NCBI RefSeq assembly: GCF_030814995.1
Contig: NZ_JAUSVX010000022.1
Location: 1-64,000, forward strand
Length of the DNA: 64,000 nt
Source: Labrys wisconsinensis
GTDB taxonomy: Bacteria; Pseudomonadota; Alphaproteobacteria; Rhizobiales; Labraceae
Reading direction: 5' to 3'
Under the pieces are notes generated by a model. It made no database searches and was not told the DNA's origin. It was given only the letters and a program-made list of their open reading frames with translations. Shown here piece by piece: positions 42,202 through 50,870 of this stretch. The translations under genes and the position numbers were made by a program. Every line of letters starts with the position of its first letter. Position 1 is the stretch's first letter.

Positions 42202-43172
42202 GCGCAGGCCTGCAGCGGCAGCAGGGGGGCATGGCAGGCCGCGGCGCGCCCGTCCTCGAACCGGCGGATCGCCGGCTCGTCCGTCTCGCAGCCGGCGATG
42301 CGATGGCCGCAGCGTGGATGGAAGCGGCAGCCCGGCGGCAGCGCATCCAGGGATGGCGGCTGGCCGGGGATGGTGGTGAGCAGGCCGGTGCCGCGGGCGG
42401 CCGGCTGGCAGGCGAGCAGGCCGGCCGTGTAGGGGTGGAGCGGCCGGCGCAGCAGCGCCCGGGCCGGGCCGCGCTCGCAGATGCGCCCGGCATACATCAC
42501 CGCGATGGCGTCGCAGGTCTGCGCCACCACGCCGAGGTCGTGGGTGATCAGGATGATCGACAGGCCGCGCCGGTCGCGGATGTCCTTGAGCAGGCGCAGC
42601 ACCTGCGCCTGGACCGTGACGTCGAGCGCGGTGGTCGGCTCGTCGGCGATCAGCACCGTCGGGCGGCAGGCCAGCGCCACCGCGATCATGGCGCGCTGGC
42701 GCATACCGCCGGAGAACTGGTGGGGATAGTCGTCGATCCGCCGGGTCGGGTCGGGGATGCCGACCTGGCGCAGGAGCTCGATCGCCTCGGTCCGCGCCTC
42801 GCGCCGCGACAGGGCGTCGTGCAGGCGCAGGCCCTCGCCGATCTGCTCGCCGATCCGCATGACCGGGTCGAGATGGCTGGCCGGGTCCTGGAAGATCATG
42901 CCGATGCCGCGCCCGCGCAGGGCCCGCATCTCCGCCTCCGGCAGCGCCGCGAGATCACGGCCCTGGAACAAGACCTCGCCGGCGGCGATGCGCAGCGAGG
43001 CGGCCGGCAGCAGGCGGATCAGGCCGCGGCAGGCCATGGTCTTGCCCGAGCCGCTCTCGCCGACGAGGCCGAGGATCTCGCCTTCGCCGAGATCGAAGGA
43101 GATGCCGTCGACGATGCGCCGCCCCGAGCCTTCGATGGCGAGACCGCGCACGCTGAGCACAGGCGCGGTCAT
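42198..43172 (-). CDS. Peptide ABC transporter ATP-binding protein (DppD/OppD type)
   Basis: The 324-residue ATPase has Walker A GESGSGKT near residues 40-47, signature FSGGMRQRAMIAVAL, Walker B LIADEPTTALDV and a C-terminal CRFHPRCGHRIAGC motif. The ATG at 43172 is in the preceding permease stop region; an extension to 43316 overlaps the permease and is rejected. Confidence 0.92.
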   Translation of the reverse strand: MTAPVLSVRGLAIEGSGRRIVDGISFDLGEGEILGLVGESGSGKTMACRGLIRLLPAASLRIAAGEVLFQGRDLAALPEAEMRALRGRGIGMIFQDPASHLDPVMRIGEQIGEGLRLHDALSRREARTEAIELLRQVGIPDPTRRIDDYPHQFSGGMRQRAMIAVALACRPTVLIADEPTTALDVTVQAQVLRLLKDIRDRRGLSIILITHDLGVVAQTCDAIAVMYAGRICERGPARALLRRPLHPYTAGLLACQPAARGTGLLTTIPGQPPSLDALPPGCRFHPRCGHRIAGCETDEPAIRRFEDGRAAACHAPLLPLQACA

Positions 43173-44038
43173 TCCCGCGCTCCCAGGATTTCGCCGAGCC
43201 CGTCGCCGAACAGGCTGAAGCCGAGCGCCAGCAGCACGATGGCCAGGCCCGGGAAGACGGTGATCCACCAGGCCGTGGTGATGAAGCTCTGGCCCTCGAA
43301 CACCATCACGCCCCATTCGGCCAGAGGCGGCTGCACGCCGAGCCCGAGATAGCTGATCGCCGCGCCGTTGAGCAGCACCAGCACGGCGTCCGACATGGCG
43401 AAGACGCAGGGCCCGACCAGGGCGTTCGGCAGGAGGTGGTGGAACATGATGCGCAGATGGCCGTAGCCGAGACTCCTGGCCGCCACTGCGAAATCGGCAT
43501 GGCGCAGCACCAGGAGCTGGGCCCGCACCAGCCGGGCATAGGACACCCAGCCCACCAGGGCCATGGCGATGAAGAAGCTCGACAGCCCCGGCCCGAGGAT
43601 CGCCAGGATCGCCAGCATCAGCACCAGGAAGGGGAAGGCGAGGACGATGTCGATCAGGCGCATGAACAGCGTGTCGACGAGGCCGCCGAAATAGCCGGCC
43701 AGCGTGCCGACCACCGTGCCGATGGCGAAGGGGAAGACGACGCCGAGCACCGCGATCTCAAGATCGATGCGCGCCCCGAAGATGATGCGCGAGAGGATGT
43801 CGCGCCCGAAATTGTCGGTGCCGAGCGGGTGCGCCAGGGTCGGCGCCTGCAGCCGCGCCGCCGCGTCCTGGACGATCGGGTCATAGGGCGCCAGCACCGG
43901 GGCGAGCGCCGCGACCGCGAGCCAGACGCCGAGAATCGCCGCGCCGATCGCCAGCGGCCCGACGCCGCCATGCGCCCGCCAGGCCGCGGGCAGGATGCCG
44001 GTCAGGCGGCGCGGGGCGGCGAGGGCGGGGGCGCTCAC
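43169..44038 (-). CDS. Peptide ABC transporter permease (DppC type)
   Basis: The 289-residue permease has about six hydrophobic segments, the LGTDNFGRDILSRIIFGARI motif typical of DppC/OppC, and YLGLGVQPPLAEWGVMV near the end. It overlaps its neighbours on both sides by 4 nt, so the transporter genes are translationally coupled. Confidence 0.93.
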   Translation of the reverse strand: MSAPALAAPRRLTGILPAAWRAHGGVGPLAIGAAILGVWLAVAALAPVLAPYDPIVQDAAARLQAPTLAHPLGTDNFGRDILSRIIFGARIDLEIAVLGVVFPFAIGTVVGTLAGYFGGLVDTLFMRLIDIVLAFPFLVLMLAILAILGPGLSSFFIAMALVGWVSYARLVRAQLLVLRHADFAVAARSLGYGHLRIMFHHLLPNALVGPCVFAMSDAVLVLLNGAAISYLGLGVQPPLAEWGVMVFEGQSFITTAWWITVFPGLAIVLLALGFSLFGDGLGEILGARE

Positions 44039-44973
44039 AGGCTCACCCGCGGGTCGACGGCGACGGTGAGGACGTCGGCCAGGATGTTGACGACCACGGT
44101 CGCCACCGCGAACATCATCGCCACGCCCTGCACCACCATGTAGTCGCGCGAGAAGATCGAGCGCACCAGGAGCTGGCCCATGCCGGGGATGGCGAAGACG
44201 CTCTCGATCACCACGGTGCCGCCGATCAGCCAGCCGATATTGACGGCGAGCAGGTTGATGGTCGGCACCAGCGAGTTGGGCAGCACGTGCCGGCGGAAGA
44301 TCGCCGCCTCCGAGAGGCCGCGCGCCCGGGCGGCCACGGCATGGTTGGACCCCATCTGCGCGATCATCGCGGCGCGCAGGCTGCGCGCCAGCACCGCCGA
44401 CAGCGCCAGGGCGATGGTGAGGCAGGGCAGCACCATATGCGCAAGCTTGTCGGCTAGGCTGTCGCCATAGCCCGCCACCGGCAGCACGCCCAGCTTGACG
44501 CTGAAGCCGATGATCAGCATCAGCCCGAGCCAGAACGGCGGGAAGCCGAGGCCGGCGGTCGAGACGACGCGGATGACGTGGTCGAGGACGCGGCCGCGGC
44601 TGCGCGCGGCGAGGCTGGCCAGCGGCACGGCGATCAGCAGCGCCAGCAGCGTGCTGCCGAGCACCAGCACCAGAGTCGGCTCGATGCGGTTGGCGGTGAC
44701 CCGCAGCACGTCGATGCGGTAGACGATCGACGTGCCCATCTGGCCCTGCAGGAGGTTCTTCAGGAACAGGAAATATTGCACCCAGAGCGGCTCATCGAGG
44801 CCGAACTGGGCGCGGATCTTGGCGAGGGCGTCGGGGGTCGTGCGCGGCCCCAGCAGCAGCCGGGCGGGATCGCCGGGAATGGAGCGCACCAGCACGAAGG
44901 TGACGAGGCTGATGCCGAGCAGCACCGGCAGGAGCTGGAAGGGGCGGAAGAGCAGGAAGCGATAGCGGTGCAT
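44035..44973 (-). CDS. Peptide ABC transporter permease (DppB type)
   Basis: The 312-residue permease begins with the DppB/OppB opening (LLPVLLGISLVTFVLVRSIPGDP) and has about six hydrophobic segments, with the EAA-type loop near GSNHAVAARARGLSEAAIFRRHVL. It starts 6 nt after the stop of the hydrolase gene at 44980. Confidence 0.93.
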   Translation of the reverse strand: MHRYRFLLFRPFQLLPVLLGISLVTFVLVRSIPGDPARLLLGPRTTPDALAKIRAQFGLDEPLWVQYFLFLKNLLQGQMGTSIVYRIDVLRVTANRIEPTLVLVLGSTLLALLIAVPLASLAARSRGRVLDHVIRVVSTAGLGFPPFWLGLMLIIGFSVKLGVLPVAGYGDSLADKLAHMVLPCLTIALALSAVLARSLRAAMIAQMGSNHAVAARARGLSEAAIFRRHVLPNSLVPTINLLAVNIGWLIGGTVVIESVFAIPGMGQLLVRSIFSRDYMVVQGVAMMFAVATVVVNILADVLTVAVDPRVSL

Positions 44974-44979
44974 CCGGCC

Positions 44980-45873
44980 TCAGGCTCCTCCTCGATGGCG
45001 GCCGAGGAAGTCGAGCAGCACGGGATAGTAGGCGCCCGGCTCTTCGTAGAACGGCATGTGGCTCGAGTTCGGGAACACCGTCAGCCGCGCGTCCGGCAGG
45101 GCGCGCTTCATCCGCGCGGCGCAGGCCGGCGTCAGCTCGTCGTGCTGGCCGCAGGTGATCAGCACGGGCACCGTGATGCGCGGCAGGTCGGGCACGCGGT
45201 TCCAGTCCTTCAGGTTGCCGACATAGAGGAACTCGTTGGGACCCTGCATCGTCTCGTAGGGACCCATGTTCCAGTCATCGAGCGAGCGTCGGACCGGCGC
45301 CGGCCACTCCGCCAGACGGCAGACGTGACGATAGTTCAGGATGGTGATGGCGGCCAGATATTCGGGATGGGCGAGGCTGCCCTCGGCCTCGTGGCGCTGC
45401 ATCATCGCCACCGTCTCCGGGCCGAGCGCGGCGCGCAGGCGCTCCAGCTCGGTGACGAGGTGCGGCATGTCGGCGACCGTGTCCTCCAGGATCAGGGTTT
45501 TCAACGCCTCGGGATGGGTGAGCGCATAGTCGATGGCGAGCCATCCGCCCCAGGAATGGCCGAGGAGGTGCACCTTGCCGAGGCCGAGGGCCCGGCGGAC
45601 GGTCTCGGTTTCCGCGACATAGCGCTCGATGGTCCAGAGCGAGGCGTCCGTCGGCCGGTCGGAGGCGCCGGTGCCGAGCTGGTCGAAGGCGACGACGCGG
45701 TAGCCCTGGTCGATCAGGCAGGAATGCGCCTCCCGGAGGTAGTCGCAGGGCAGGCCCGGACCGCCATTGAGGCAGAACACCACCTCCTCGCCTGCGCCGA
45801 AGCTGTAGGCGACGACCTTGTGGCCGTCGACCTCGATCACATGCCGCTCGTCCGGCTCGATCTCACGCCACAC
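44980..45873 (-). CDS. Proline iminopeptidase-like alpha/beta hydrolase, first copy
   Basis: This 297-residue hydrolase of the prolyl aminopeptidase family has oxyanion motif NGGPG (residues 36-40), nucleophile Ser107 in GHSWGG, an Asp in CGQHDELTP and a late His in NSSHMPF. The GTG start at 45873 was chosen because GGGGAG precedes it; the frame extends upstream without a good start. It heads the Dpp-type operon and is preceded by the shared LuxR box. Members next to LuxR solos are called PipA/Pip; the natural substrate here is not known. Confidence 0.88.
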   Translation of the reverse strand: MWREIEPDERHVIEVDGHKVVAYSFGAGEEVVFCLNGGPGLPCDYLREAHSCLIDQGYRVVAFDQLGTGASDRPTDASLWTIERYVAETETVRRALGLGKVHLLGHSWGGWLAIDYALTHPEALKTLILEDTVADMPHLVTELERLRAALGPETVAMMQRHEAEGSLAHPEYLAAITILNYRHVCRLAEWPAPVRRSLDDWNMGPYETMQGPNEFLYVGNLKDWNRVPDLPRITVPVLITCGQHDELTPACAARMKRALPDARLTVFPNSSHMPFYEEPGAYYPVLLDFLGRHRGGA

Positions 45874-45902
45874 GTCCGCATCTCCCCACTGTGGAACGAG
45901 GG

Positions 45903-45947
45903 TAGTCCGCGGCCGCGGCGCGAAACAGCTATCATTTCTGCTAGGGT
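45903..45947 (-). promoter_or_regulatory. LuxR-solo box and -10 element of the pip-dpp operon
   Basis: On the minus strand ACCCTA-N10-TAGCTG spans 45947-45926, followed 19 nt later by ACTACC (45906-45901), 33 nt before the GTG start. The same box, spacing and ACTA element occur before the second hydrolase gene. The box centre is about 30 nt from the presumed -10, i.e. near -42, the class II LuxR activator position. Confidence 0.7.
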
Positions 45948-46064
45948 CGCGATGGCCCTGGCCCCGATCCGGCGCCGCATTCCTCTTGCCGCAGTGCAAC
46001 AAGCAAGGATAAGCTGGCTGATCGTGACGGCTGGAGGCCTCGATCAACCTGCACCGCAAGGATC

Positions 46065-46835
46065 TTGGACGCCGTGCTTGCGATCCCGGAGCTGACGACA
46101 TCCCTGGAGCGGGGCGATAGCCTCGACGAGCGCATCGACGCGGCCTTCGCGCTGATGGAGCCGATGGGCTTCAATGCCCTGATCTACGACTATACGCCCG
46201 TGCCCTTCAGGCCGGACGGCACGATGATCAGCCCGTCGCTGCTGTGCCTGCGCCATGCGCCCGAGGACATGCACGAACTCTGGTGCCGGCGCGGCTACTA
46301 TCTCATCGATCCGGCCCAGCAGGTCGCCGCCCGCAGCATCACGCCGTTCATCTGGTGCTACCGCCAGGATTCCGACACCGTCATCAATCGCATCATGAGC
46401 GAGGCCCACACCCCGGTGGTGCGCTATCTCCATGACACCGACATGACCTGCGGCGTCAGCGTGCCGATCCACATGCCCCGCGGCGACTATGCCACCGTGA
46501 CGGCCGTGCGCTTCCACGCCGAGCGGGATTTCGAGCGGGCGGCGCAGGAGACGGTCGCCGATTTCGCCCTGCTCGCCCATGTCTTCCACGCCGCCGCCAT
46601 GCCGCTCTACGACGAGGACGCGCTGGTCTGCCACGCCGCCCGCGTCACCGCGCGCGAGCGTCAGTGCCTGAAGCTCTCGGCCGAGGGGCTGACCGCCAAG
46701 GAGATCGCCCGCCGGCTCGACCGCTCGGTCGCCACCGTGGTGCTGCACCTCAACTCGGCCGCCCGGCGCCTGGGCGCGCGCAACCGCGTCCATGCCGTGA
46801 CGCTGGCGGCGCATTACCGCCTGCTGGACGATTGA
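46065..46835 (+). CDS. LuxR solo of the plant-associated-bacteria type (PipR/OryR-like)
   Basis: The 256-residue regulator has an autoinducer-binding domain (about 15-170) and a LuxR-type HTH (about 193-250, [24 protein letters not shown]). Counting from the conserved Asp82-Pro83, the positions equal to TraR Trp57 and Tyr61 are Met69 and Trp73, exactly the substitutions defining plant-responsive LuxR solos; Trp97 and Gly130 are kept. No luxI gene is present. It starts at TTG 46065 or possibly GTG 46074. It is flanked by two iminopeptidase genes and a peptide importer, as in PipR systems. Confidence 0.9.
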   Translation: MDAVLAIPELTTSLERGDSLDERIDAAFALMEPMGFNALIYDYTPVPFRPDGTMISPSLLCLRHAPEDMHELWCRRGYYLIDPAQQVAARSITPFIWCYRQDSDTVINRIMSEAHTPVVRYLHDTDMTCGVSVPIHMPRGDYATVTAVRFHAERDFERAAQETVADFALLAHVFHAAAMPLYDEDALVCHAARVTARERQCLKLSAEGLTAKEIARRLDRSVATVVLHLNSAARRLGARNRVHAVTLAAHYRLLDD

Positions 46836-46885
46836 CCCTATCGTTTCTTCTAGCTGCCCGCCGCCGCCGATCCCCACTAGGCTCG
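46835..46885 (+). promoter_or_regulatory. LuxR-solo box and -10 element of the second hydrolase gene
   Basis: ACCCTA-N10-TAGCTG at 46835-46856 is followed after 19 nt by ACTAGGCTCG (46876-46885), 30 nt before the hydrolase ATG. It matches the box before the divergent pip-dpp operon in sequence, orientation and spacing. The box touches the end of the luxR gene. Confidence 0.7.
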
Positions 46886-46914
46886 CTCGCGCAACCGAGC
46901 CAAGGGGGGAGGGC

Positions 46915-47808
46915 ATGCAAGTCAGGGAAGGCCATGTGCCGTTCGGCGAGCACCGGACCTGGTATCGGGTGACCGGGGACCTCGCCTCGCCCAGGCTGCC
47001 GCTGGTGGTGGTGCATGGCGGGCCCGGCTGCACGCACGACTATGTCGATGCCTTGAAGGATGTCGCCGCCTCCGGCCGGGCCGTGATCCATTACGACCAG
47101 CTCGGCAATGGCCGCTCCACCCATCTGCCGGAAGTGCCGGCCTCGTTCTGGACGGTCGAGCTGTTCCTGGCCGAGCTCGACGCCCTCCTCGGCCATCTCG
47201 GCATTGCCGGGCGCTACGCCCTGTACGGCCAGTCCTGGGGCGGCATGCTCAGCGCCGAGCACGCCGTGCGCCGCCCGGCCGGGCTGAAGGCGCTGGTCAT
47301 CGCCAATTCCCCCTCCGCCATGCCCGTCTGGGTGGCGGAGGCCAACCGCCTGCGCCGCGACCTGCCGGAGGACGTGCAGCGCACGCTGCTGGCGCATGAG
47401 GCGGCGGGGACGACCGCGTCGCCCGATTATGTCGCGGCCTCGCGGGTGTTCTACGCCCGCCATGTCTGCCGTCTCGACCCGTGGCCGCCCGAGGTGACGC
47501 GCACCTTCGAGGCGATGGACGCGGACCCCACCGTCTATCTCGCCATGAACGGGCCGACCGAGTTCCACGTCATCGGCTCGCTCAAGGACTGGACCATCGT
47601 CGACCGGCTGCATCAGGTCATGGCGCCGACCTTCGTCATCTCCGGCCGCCACGACGAGGCGACGCCGCTGGTCGTCGCGCCCTATGCCGAACGCATCCCC
47701 GGCGCGACCTGGCGCATCTTCGAGCACTCGAGCCACATGCCGCATGTGGAGGAACGGGCGGATTGCGTGGAAGCGGTCTGCGCCTTCCTGGCCGGGCACG
47801 ACGGGTAG
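46915..47808 (+). CDS. Proline iminopeptidase-like alpha/beta hydrolase, second copy
   Basis: This 297-residue protein is the same length as the first copy, with oxyanion motif HGGPG (34-38), nucleophile Ser107 in GQSWGG, Asp in GRHDEATP and His in HSSHMPH. The ATG has GGGGGGAGG upstream. The two copies share architecture but differ in many residues, so they probably have different substrate preferences rather than being a recent duplication. It is predicted to be switched on by the LuxR solo. Confidence 0.9.
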   Translation: MQVREGHVPFGEHRTWYRVTGDLASPRLPLVVVHGGPGCTHDYVDALKDVAASGRAVIHYDQLGNGRSTHLPEVPASFWTVELFLAELDALLGHLGIAGRYALYGQSWGGMLSAEHAVRRPAGLKALVIANSPSAMPVWVAEANRLRRDLPEDVQRTLLAHEAAGTTASPDYVAASRVFYARHVCRLDPWPPEVTRTFEAMDADPTVYLAMNGPTEFHVIGSLKDWTIVDRLHQVMAPTFVISGRHDEATPLVVAPYAERIPGATWRIFEHSSHMPHVEERADCVEAVCAFLAGHDG

Positions 47809-47856
47809 AACGAACCATGGTATGAGTATGCCGAGGGTGTCACCGTTGGAGGCGAC

Positions 47857-48027
47857 ATGGGCGCTGCGATCTCGATCCTGGCAGGTGTGTTTGCCGGCGT
47901 GGCTCTGATAGCAGCTGCCGCTTGGCTCTCCATCGCCTGGGAGCGCCGCAGCAGATTGCGGAAGCGGTCTTGGCTGGCGCCGCCGTCCGGCAATGTCGAT
48001 ACGGGGCCGAGCGTTGGGGGTGGCTAA
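47857..48027 (+). CDS. Small single-span membrane protein, unknown
   Basis: A 56-codon ORF begins with ATG at 47857 behind a strong GGAGG. Residues about 4-28 are hydrophobic (GAAISILAGVFAGVALIAAA and onward), followed by a basic stretch ERRSRLRKR, an arrangement fitting an N-out/C-in membrane peptide. It lies 48 nt after the second hydrolase and could be co-transcribed. Function is unknown. Confidence 0.5.
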   Translation: MGAAISILAGVFAGVALIAAAAWLSIAWERRSRLRKRSWLAPPSGNVDTGPSVGGG

Positions 48028-48167
48028 GGCAGCGCCTGGAAATGACTGCGTCCTGATATGAGCAAGCCCTCCGCGGATAAGCTCGGAGTGCAAGGCAGTC
48101 TGCTGACGACCGCACGCAGACCGGTGACGGTCGACGAGATCCTGATCGCGCTCCAGATGAGACACGT

Positions 48168-48324
48168 GCAACCCCTCTCCCGGCCGGGAGAGGGGCAGGG
48201 GTGAGGGTCTAAACGTATCACCAGAGAAGTACGGGTCTACGAAACGAGGCGCCAAAACTTTCGACCTTTCCAGTAAAGTCTAACCCCTCACCCCTGCCCC
48301 TCTCCCGGCCGGGAGAGGGGTTGC
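48168..48324. repeat. Long inverted repeat with CCCCTCTCCC palindromes
   Basis: Two identical 40-nt arms in inverted orientation (48168-48207 and 48285-48324) enclose 77 nt. Each arm itself contains a 24-bp perfect palindrome built from CCCCTCTCCCGG and its complement (48172-48195; 48297-48320). The same CCCCTCTCCC/GGGAGAGGGG hairpin recurs at 59.3 kb. No ORF is credible here. The rest of 48028-48483 holds only the LysR upstream region. Confidence 0.8.
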
Positions 48325-48440
48325 GCACGTTACTTCAAGTCATTTATGCACAAGCCCTCGCGGAGCGGTATCCTCGTGCGAGGCAACGGATCCGGCGCAT
48401 CCCGGACTCGCCCCCGCTCGCAAGTTTTAATTTGAAAGTC

Positions 48441-48464
48441 CGATATTATTTGGCTTTAATATCG
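48441..48464 (+). promoter_or_regulatory. Palindromic operator upstream of the LysR gene
   Basis: CGATATTA and TAATATCG form a perfect 8-bp inverted repeat with an 8-nt spacer, 20 nt before the LysR ATG in an AT-rich patch. It contains a T-N11-A arrangement typical of LysR binding sites and may be the autoregulatory site. Confidence 0.5.
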
Positions 48465-48483
48465 AAATAGACGATTGGTGCCG

Positions 48484-49344
48484 ATGAACCTCGACGCGAT
48501 CCGCAGCTTCCTCCACGTGGCCGAGACCGGCAGCTTCAGCCTGGCGGCCACGCGCCTGCGGGTCATGCAGTCGACGATCAGCGGCCGCATCCAGACCCTG
48601 GAGGAGGAGCTGGGCTGCCTGCTGTTCAGCCGCGGCCGCGGCGGCGCCGAGCTGACGCCGGCCGGGCTCGACTTCCGCGCCCATGCCGAGAAGATCGTCC
48701 AGACCTGGGACCAGGCGCGCCAGCAGGTCGCCCTGCCGCCCGGCTATACCGGAACCTTCCGCTTCGGCGGCCCGGTGGCGCTGCAGGACCGGCTCAACAT
48801 CGCCTGGGTGCTGTGGATGAAGCAGCACGCCCCCGGCATCGCGCTCCAGCTCGAGGCCGGCTATTCCGACGTGCTGATCGACAGCATCGCCTCGCGGATG
48901 ATGGACGCGGCGATGATGTACCTGCCGCGCCAGCGCCCGGGACTGGTGATCGAGGAGTTTCGGCAGGAAGACCTGGTCCTGGTCCGGCATCCCGATCTCA
49001 CCGGTCCCTGGCAGGCCAATTTCGTCTTCATCGACTGGGGGCACGAGTTCCGCACCAGCTATAGCGAGGCGTTTCCGGACATCGCGGCCCCGGCCATCTC
49101 CGTCGGCCTGGGCGCGCTCGGCCTGCAATATCTGCTCGCCCTCAAGGGCGCCGCCTATCTGCCGCTCGGCCTGGTGCGCCCGCTGATCGCCGAAGGGCGC
49201 CTGGCTGGGGTCGCCGAGGCGCCCGCCTTCCGCCGCCCGATCTATCTCGTCTATCCCACCCAGAGCCGCGATCCGGATCTTCTGGCCCTGGCGCTGTCGG
49301 GGCTCCGACAGGTCGCGGCCACGGTGGACGAGCCGGGACCGTGA
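48484..49344 (+). CDS. LysR-family transcriptional regulator
   Basis: This 286-residue protein has an N-terminal HTH (LDAIRSFLHVAETGSFSLAATRLRVMQSTISGRI, about residues 3-36 in parts) and a C-terminal effector domain. The ATG at 48484 is the standard LysR start. It overlaps the D-aminoacylase start by 4 nt (GTGA), so the two are coupled. It likely senses a D-amino-acid derivative and may also control the convergent hydantoin operon. Confidence 0.9.
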   Translation: MNLDAIRSFLHVAETGSFSLAATRLRVMQSTISGRIQTLEEELGCLLFSRGRGGAELTPAGLDFRAHAEKIVQTWDQARQQVALPPGYTGTFRFGGPVALQDRLNIAWVLWMKQHAPGIALQLEAGYSDVLIDSIASRMMDAAMMYLPRQRPGLVIEEFRQEDLVLVRHPDLTGPWQANFVFIDWGHEFRTSYSEAFPDIAAPAISVGLGALGLQYLLALKGAAYLPLGLVRPLIAEGRLAGVAEAPAFRRPIYLVYPTQSRDPDLLALALSGLRQVAATVDEPGP

Positions 49345-50870
49345 CCCCTCCTGGAATGGTGCCCGTGAAGCACGACGTCATCCTGCGCAATGCCACGCTG
49401 ATCAACGGCAGCGGCTTTCCCGGGTTCACCGGCGACCTCGCCATCGACGGCGACCGGATCGCCGCGATCGGCGATCTCTCCGCGGCCTCGGCGGAGCAGG
49501 ACATCGATGTCGGCGGCAAGGTGGTCGCGCCCGGCTTCATCGACGTGCACACCCATGACGACGGGGCGCTGCTGACGCCCGACGGCATGGTGCCGAAGAT
49601 CAGCCAGGGCGTCACCACGGTCATCGCGGGCAATTGCGGCATCAGCCTGGCCCCGCTCAGGCTCTCCGCCGCGCCGCCGCCGCCCTTCACGCTGGTCGGT
49701 GGCCGGGAGAATTTCCGGTTCGACCGCTTCGCCGACTATGTCGCGGAACTGCGCCGGCTCGGCACCGCCACCAACGCCGCCCTCCTGGTCGGGCACACGA
49801 CGCTGCGCCAGCGCGTCATGCCGAGGGTCGACCGGCCGGCCGACGCGGCCGAGATCGCGCTGATGCAGGCGGAGGTCGAGACCGCCATGGCCGAGGGCGC
49901 CTTCGGCCTCAGCACCGGCCTCGACTATCCCCCGGCCGTCGCCTCCTCGACCGCCGAGGTCAAGGCCCTGGCGCGCACCGCCGCGCGCCTCGGCGGCCCC
50001 TATGTCACCCATGTCAGGAACTATTTCGAGACGCTGGAGGAGGCGATCGAGGAGGCGATCGACATTGCCGACGATGCCGGCGGCAAGCTGGTCATCTCGC
50101 ACCACCAGGCGACGGGGCGCGGCAATTTCGGCAAGAGCGGCCCGACCCTGGAGCGGATCGACGCGGCGCGCCGCGACATCGACATCGCCATGGATGTCTA
50201 CCCCTATGCCGCGACCTCGACGGTGCTGCGCCTCGACCGGTGCGACACCGGCCTGCGCATCCTGATCACCTGGTCCGACAGCTTCCCGGAGATGGCGAAC
50301 CGCGAGATCAGCGACATCGCCCGCGAATGGAACTGCAGCGAGCGCGCGGCGGGCGAGCGGCTGCTGCCGGCTGGCGCGGTCTATTTCCAGCTCGACGAAG
50401 CCGATGTGCGGCGCATCCTCGCCCATCCCCGCACCATGGTCGGGTCTGACGGCCTGCCGCACGACAAGCATCCGCATCCGCGCCTGTGGGGCACCTTTCC
50501 CAGGGTGCTCGGCCATTATGTCCGCGACGTCGGGCTGTTCGGGCTGGAGGAGGCGGTGTTCCGCATGACGGGGCTGCCGGCGCGGGAATTCGGCATCGAT
50601 CGCCGCGGCCGCCTGACGGCAGGGCATTTCGCCGACATCGTCGTCTTCGACCCCGCGACGGTGGCGGACCGGGCGACGTTCGAGCAGCCGCAGCAGGCCG
50701 CCGCCGGCATCGAGCTGGTGTTCGTCAACGGCTCCCTCGTCTGGCGGGACGGCCGTGCCACCGGCGCCCGGCCGGGGCACGTGCTGCGGCCGCTGCCCGC
50801 CGCCCGGCGCGGCATCGCCGAGACGGCGGGCGAGGGCGGCCTCGCCTGCTGTGTTCAGAGCACGTCGTAG
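49341..50870 (+). CDS. N-acyl-D-amino-acid deacylase (D-aminoacylase)
   Basis: This 509-residue amidohydrolase removes acyl groups from N-acyl-D-amino acids. Metal and catalytic motifs are HTH at 70-72 (DVHTHDD), Cys99 in GNCG, THVRN, ISHHQA and the catalytic Asp in GSDG. It is annotated from the GTG at 49341 in the LysR stop; ATG 49356 is an alternative. Its 3' end overlaps the convergent cysteine hydrolase gene by 16 nt. The product D-amino acids would enter the same oxidative route as those from hydantoins. Confidence 0.9.
   Translation: MTPPGMVPVKHDVILRNATLINGSGFPGFTGDLAIDGDRIAAIGDLSAASAEQDIDVGGKVVAPGFIDVHTHDDGALLTPDGMVPKISQGVTTVIAGNCGISLAPLRLSAAPPPPFTLVGGRENFRFDRFADYVAELRRLGTATNAALLVGHTTLRQRVMPRVDRPADAAEIALMQAEVETAMAEGAFGLSTGLDYPPAVASSTAEVKALARTAARLGGPYVTHVRNYFETLEEAIEEAIDIADDAGGKLVISHHQATGRGNFGKSGPTLERIDAARRDIDIAMDVYPYAATSTVLRLDRCDTGLRILITWSDSFPEMANREISDIAREWNCSERAAGERLLPAGAVYFQLDEADVRRILAHPRTMVGSDGLPHDKHPHPRLWGTFPRVLGHYVRDVGLFGLEEAVFRMTGLPAREFGIDRRGRLTAGHFADIVVFDPATVADRATFEQPQQAAAGIELVFVNGSLVWRDGRATGARPGHVLRPLPAARRGIAETAGEGGLACCVQSTS

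Noticed and set aside
46065-46835. Ordinary AHL quorum-sensing receptor
   Set aside because: No luxI-type synthase is adjacent, and the Trp/Tyr ligand contacts are replaced by Met/Trp as in plant-responsive solos.
48168-48324. Possible CRISPR array or intrinsic terminator pair
   Set aside because: There are only two arms, in inverted rather than direct orientation, with one spacer and no cas genes; no U-tract follows the hairpins.
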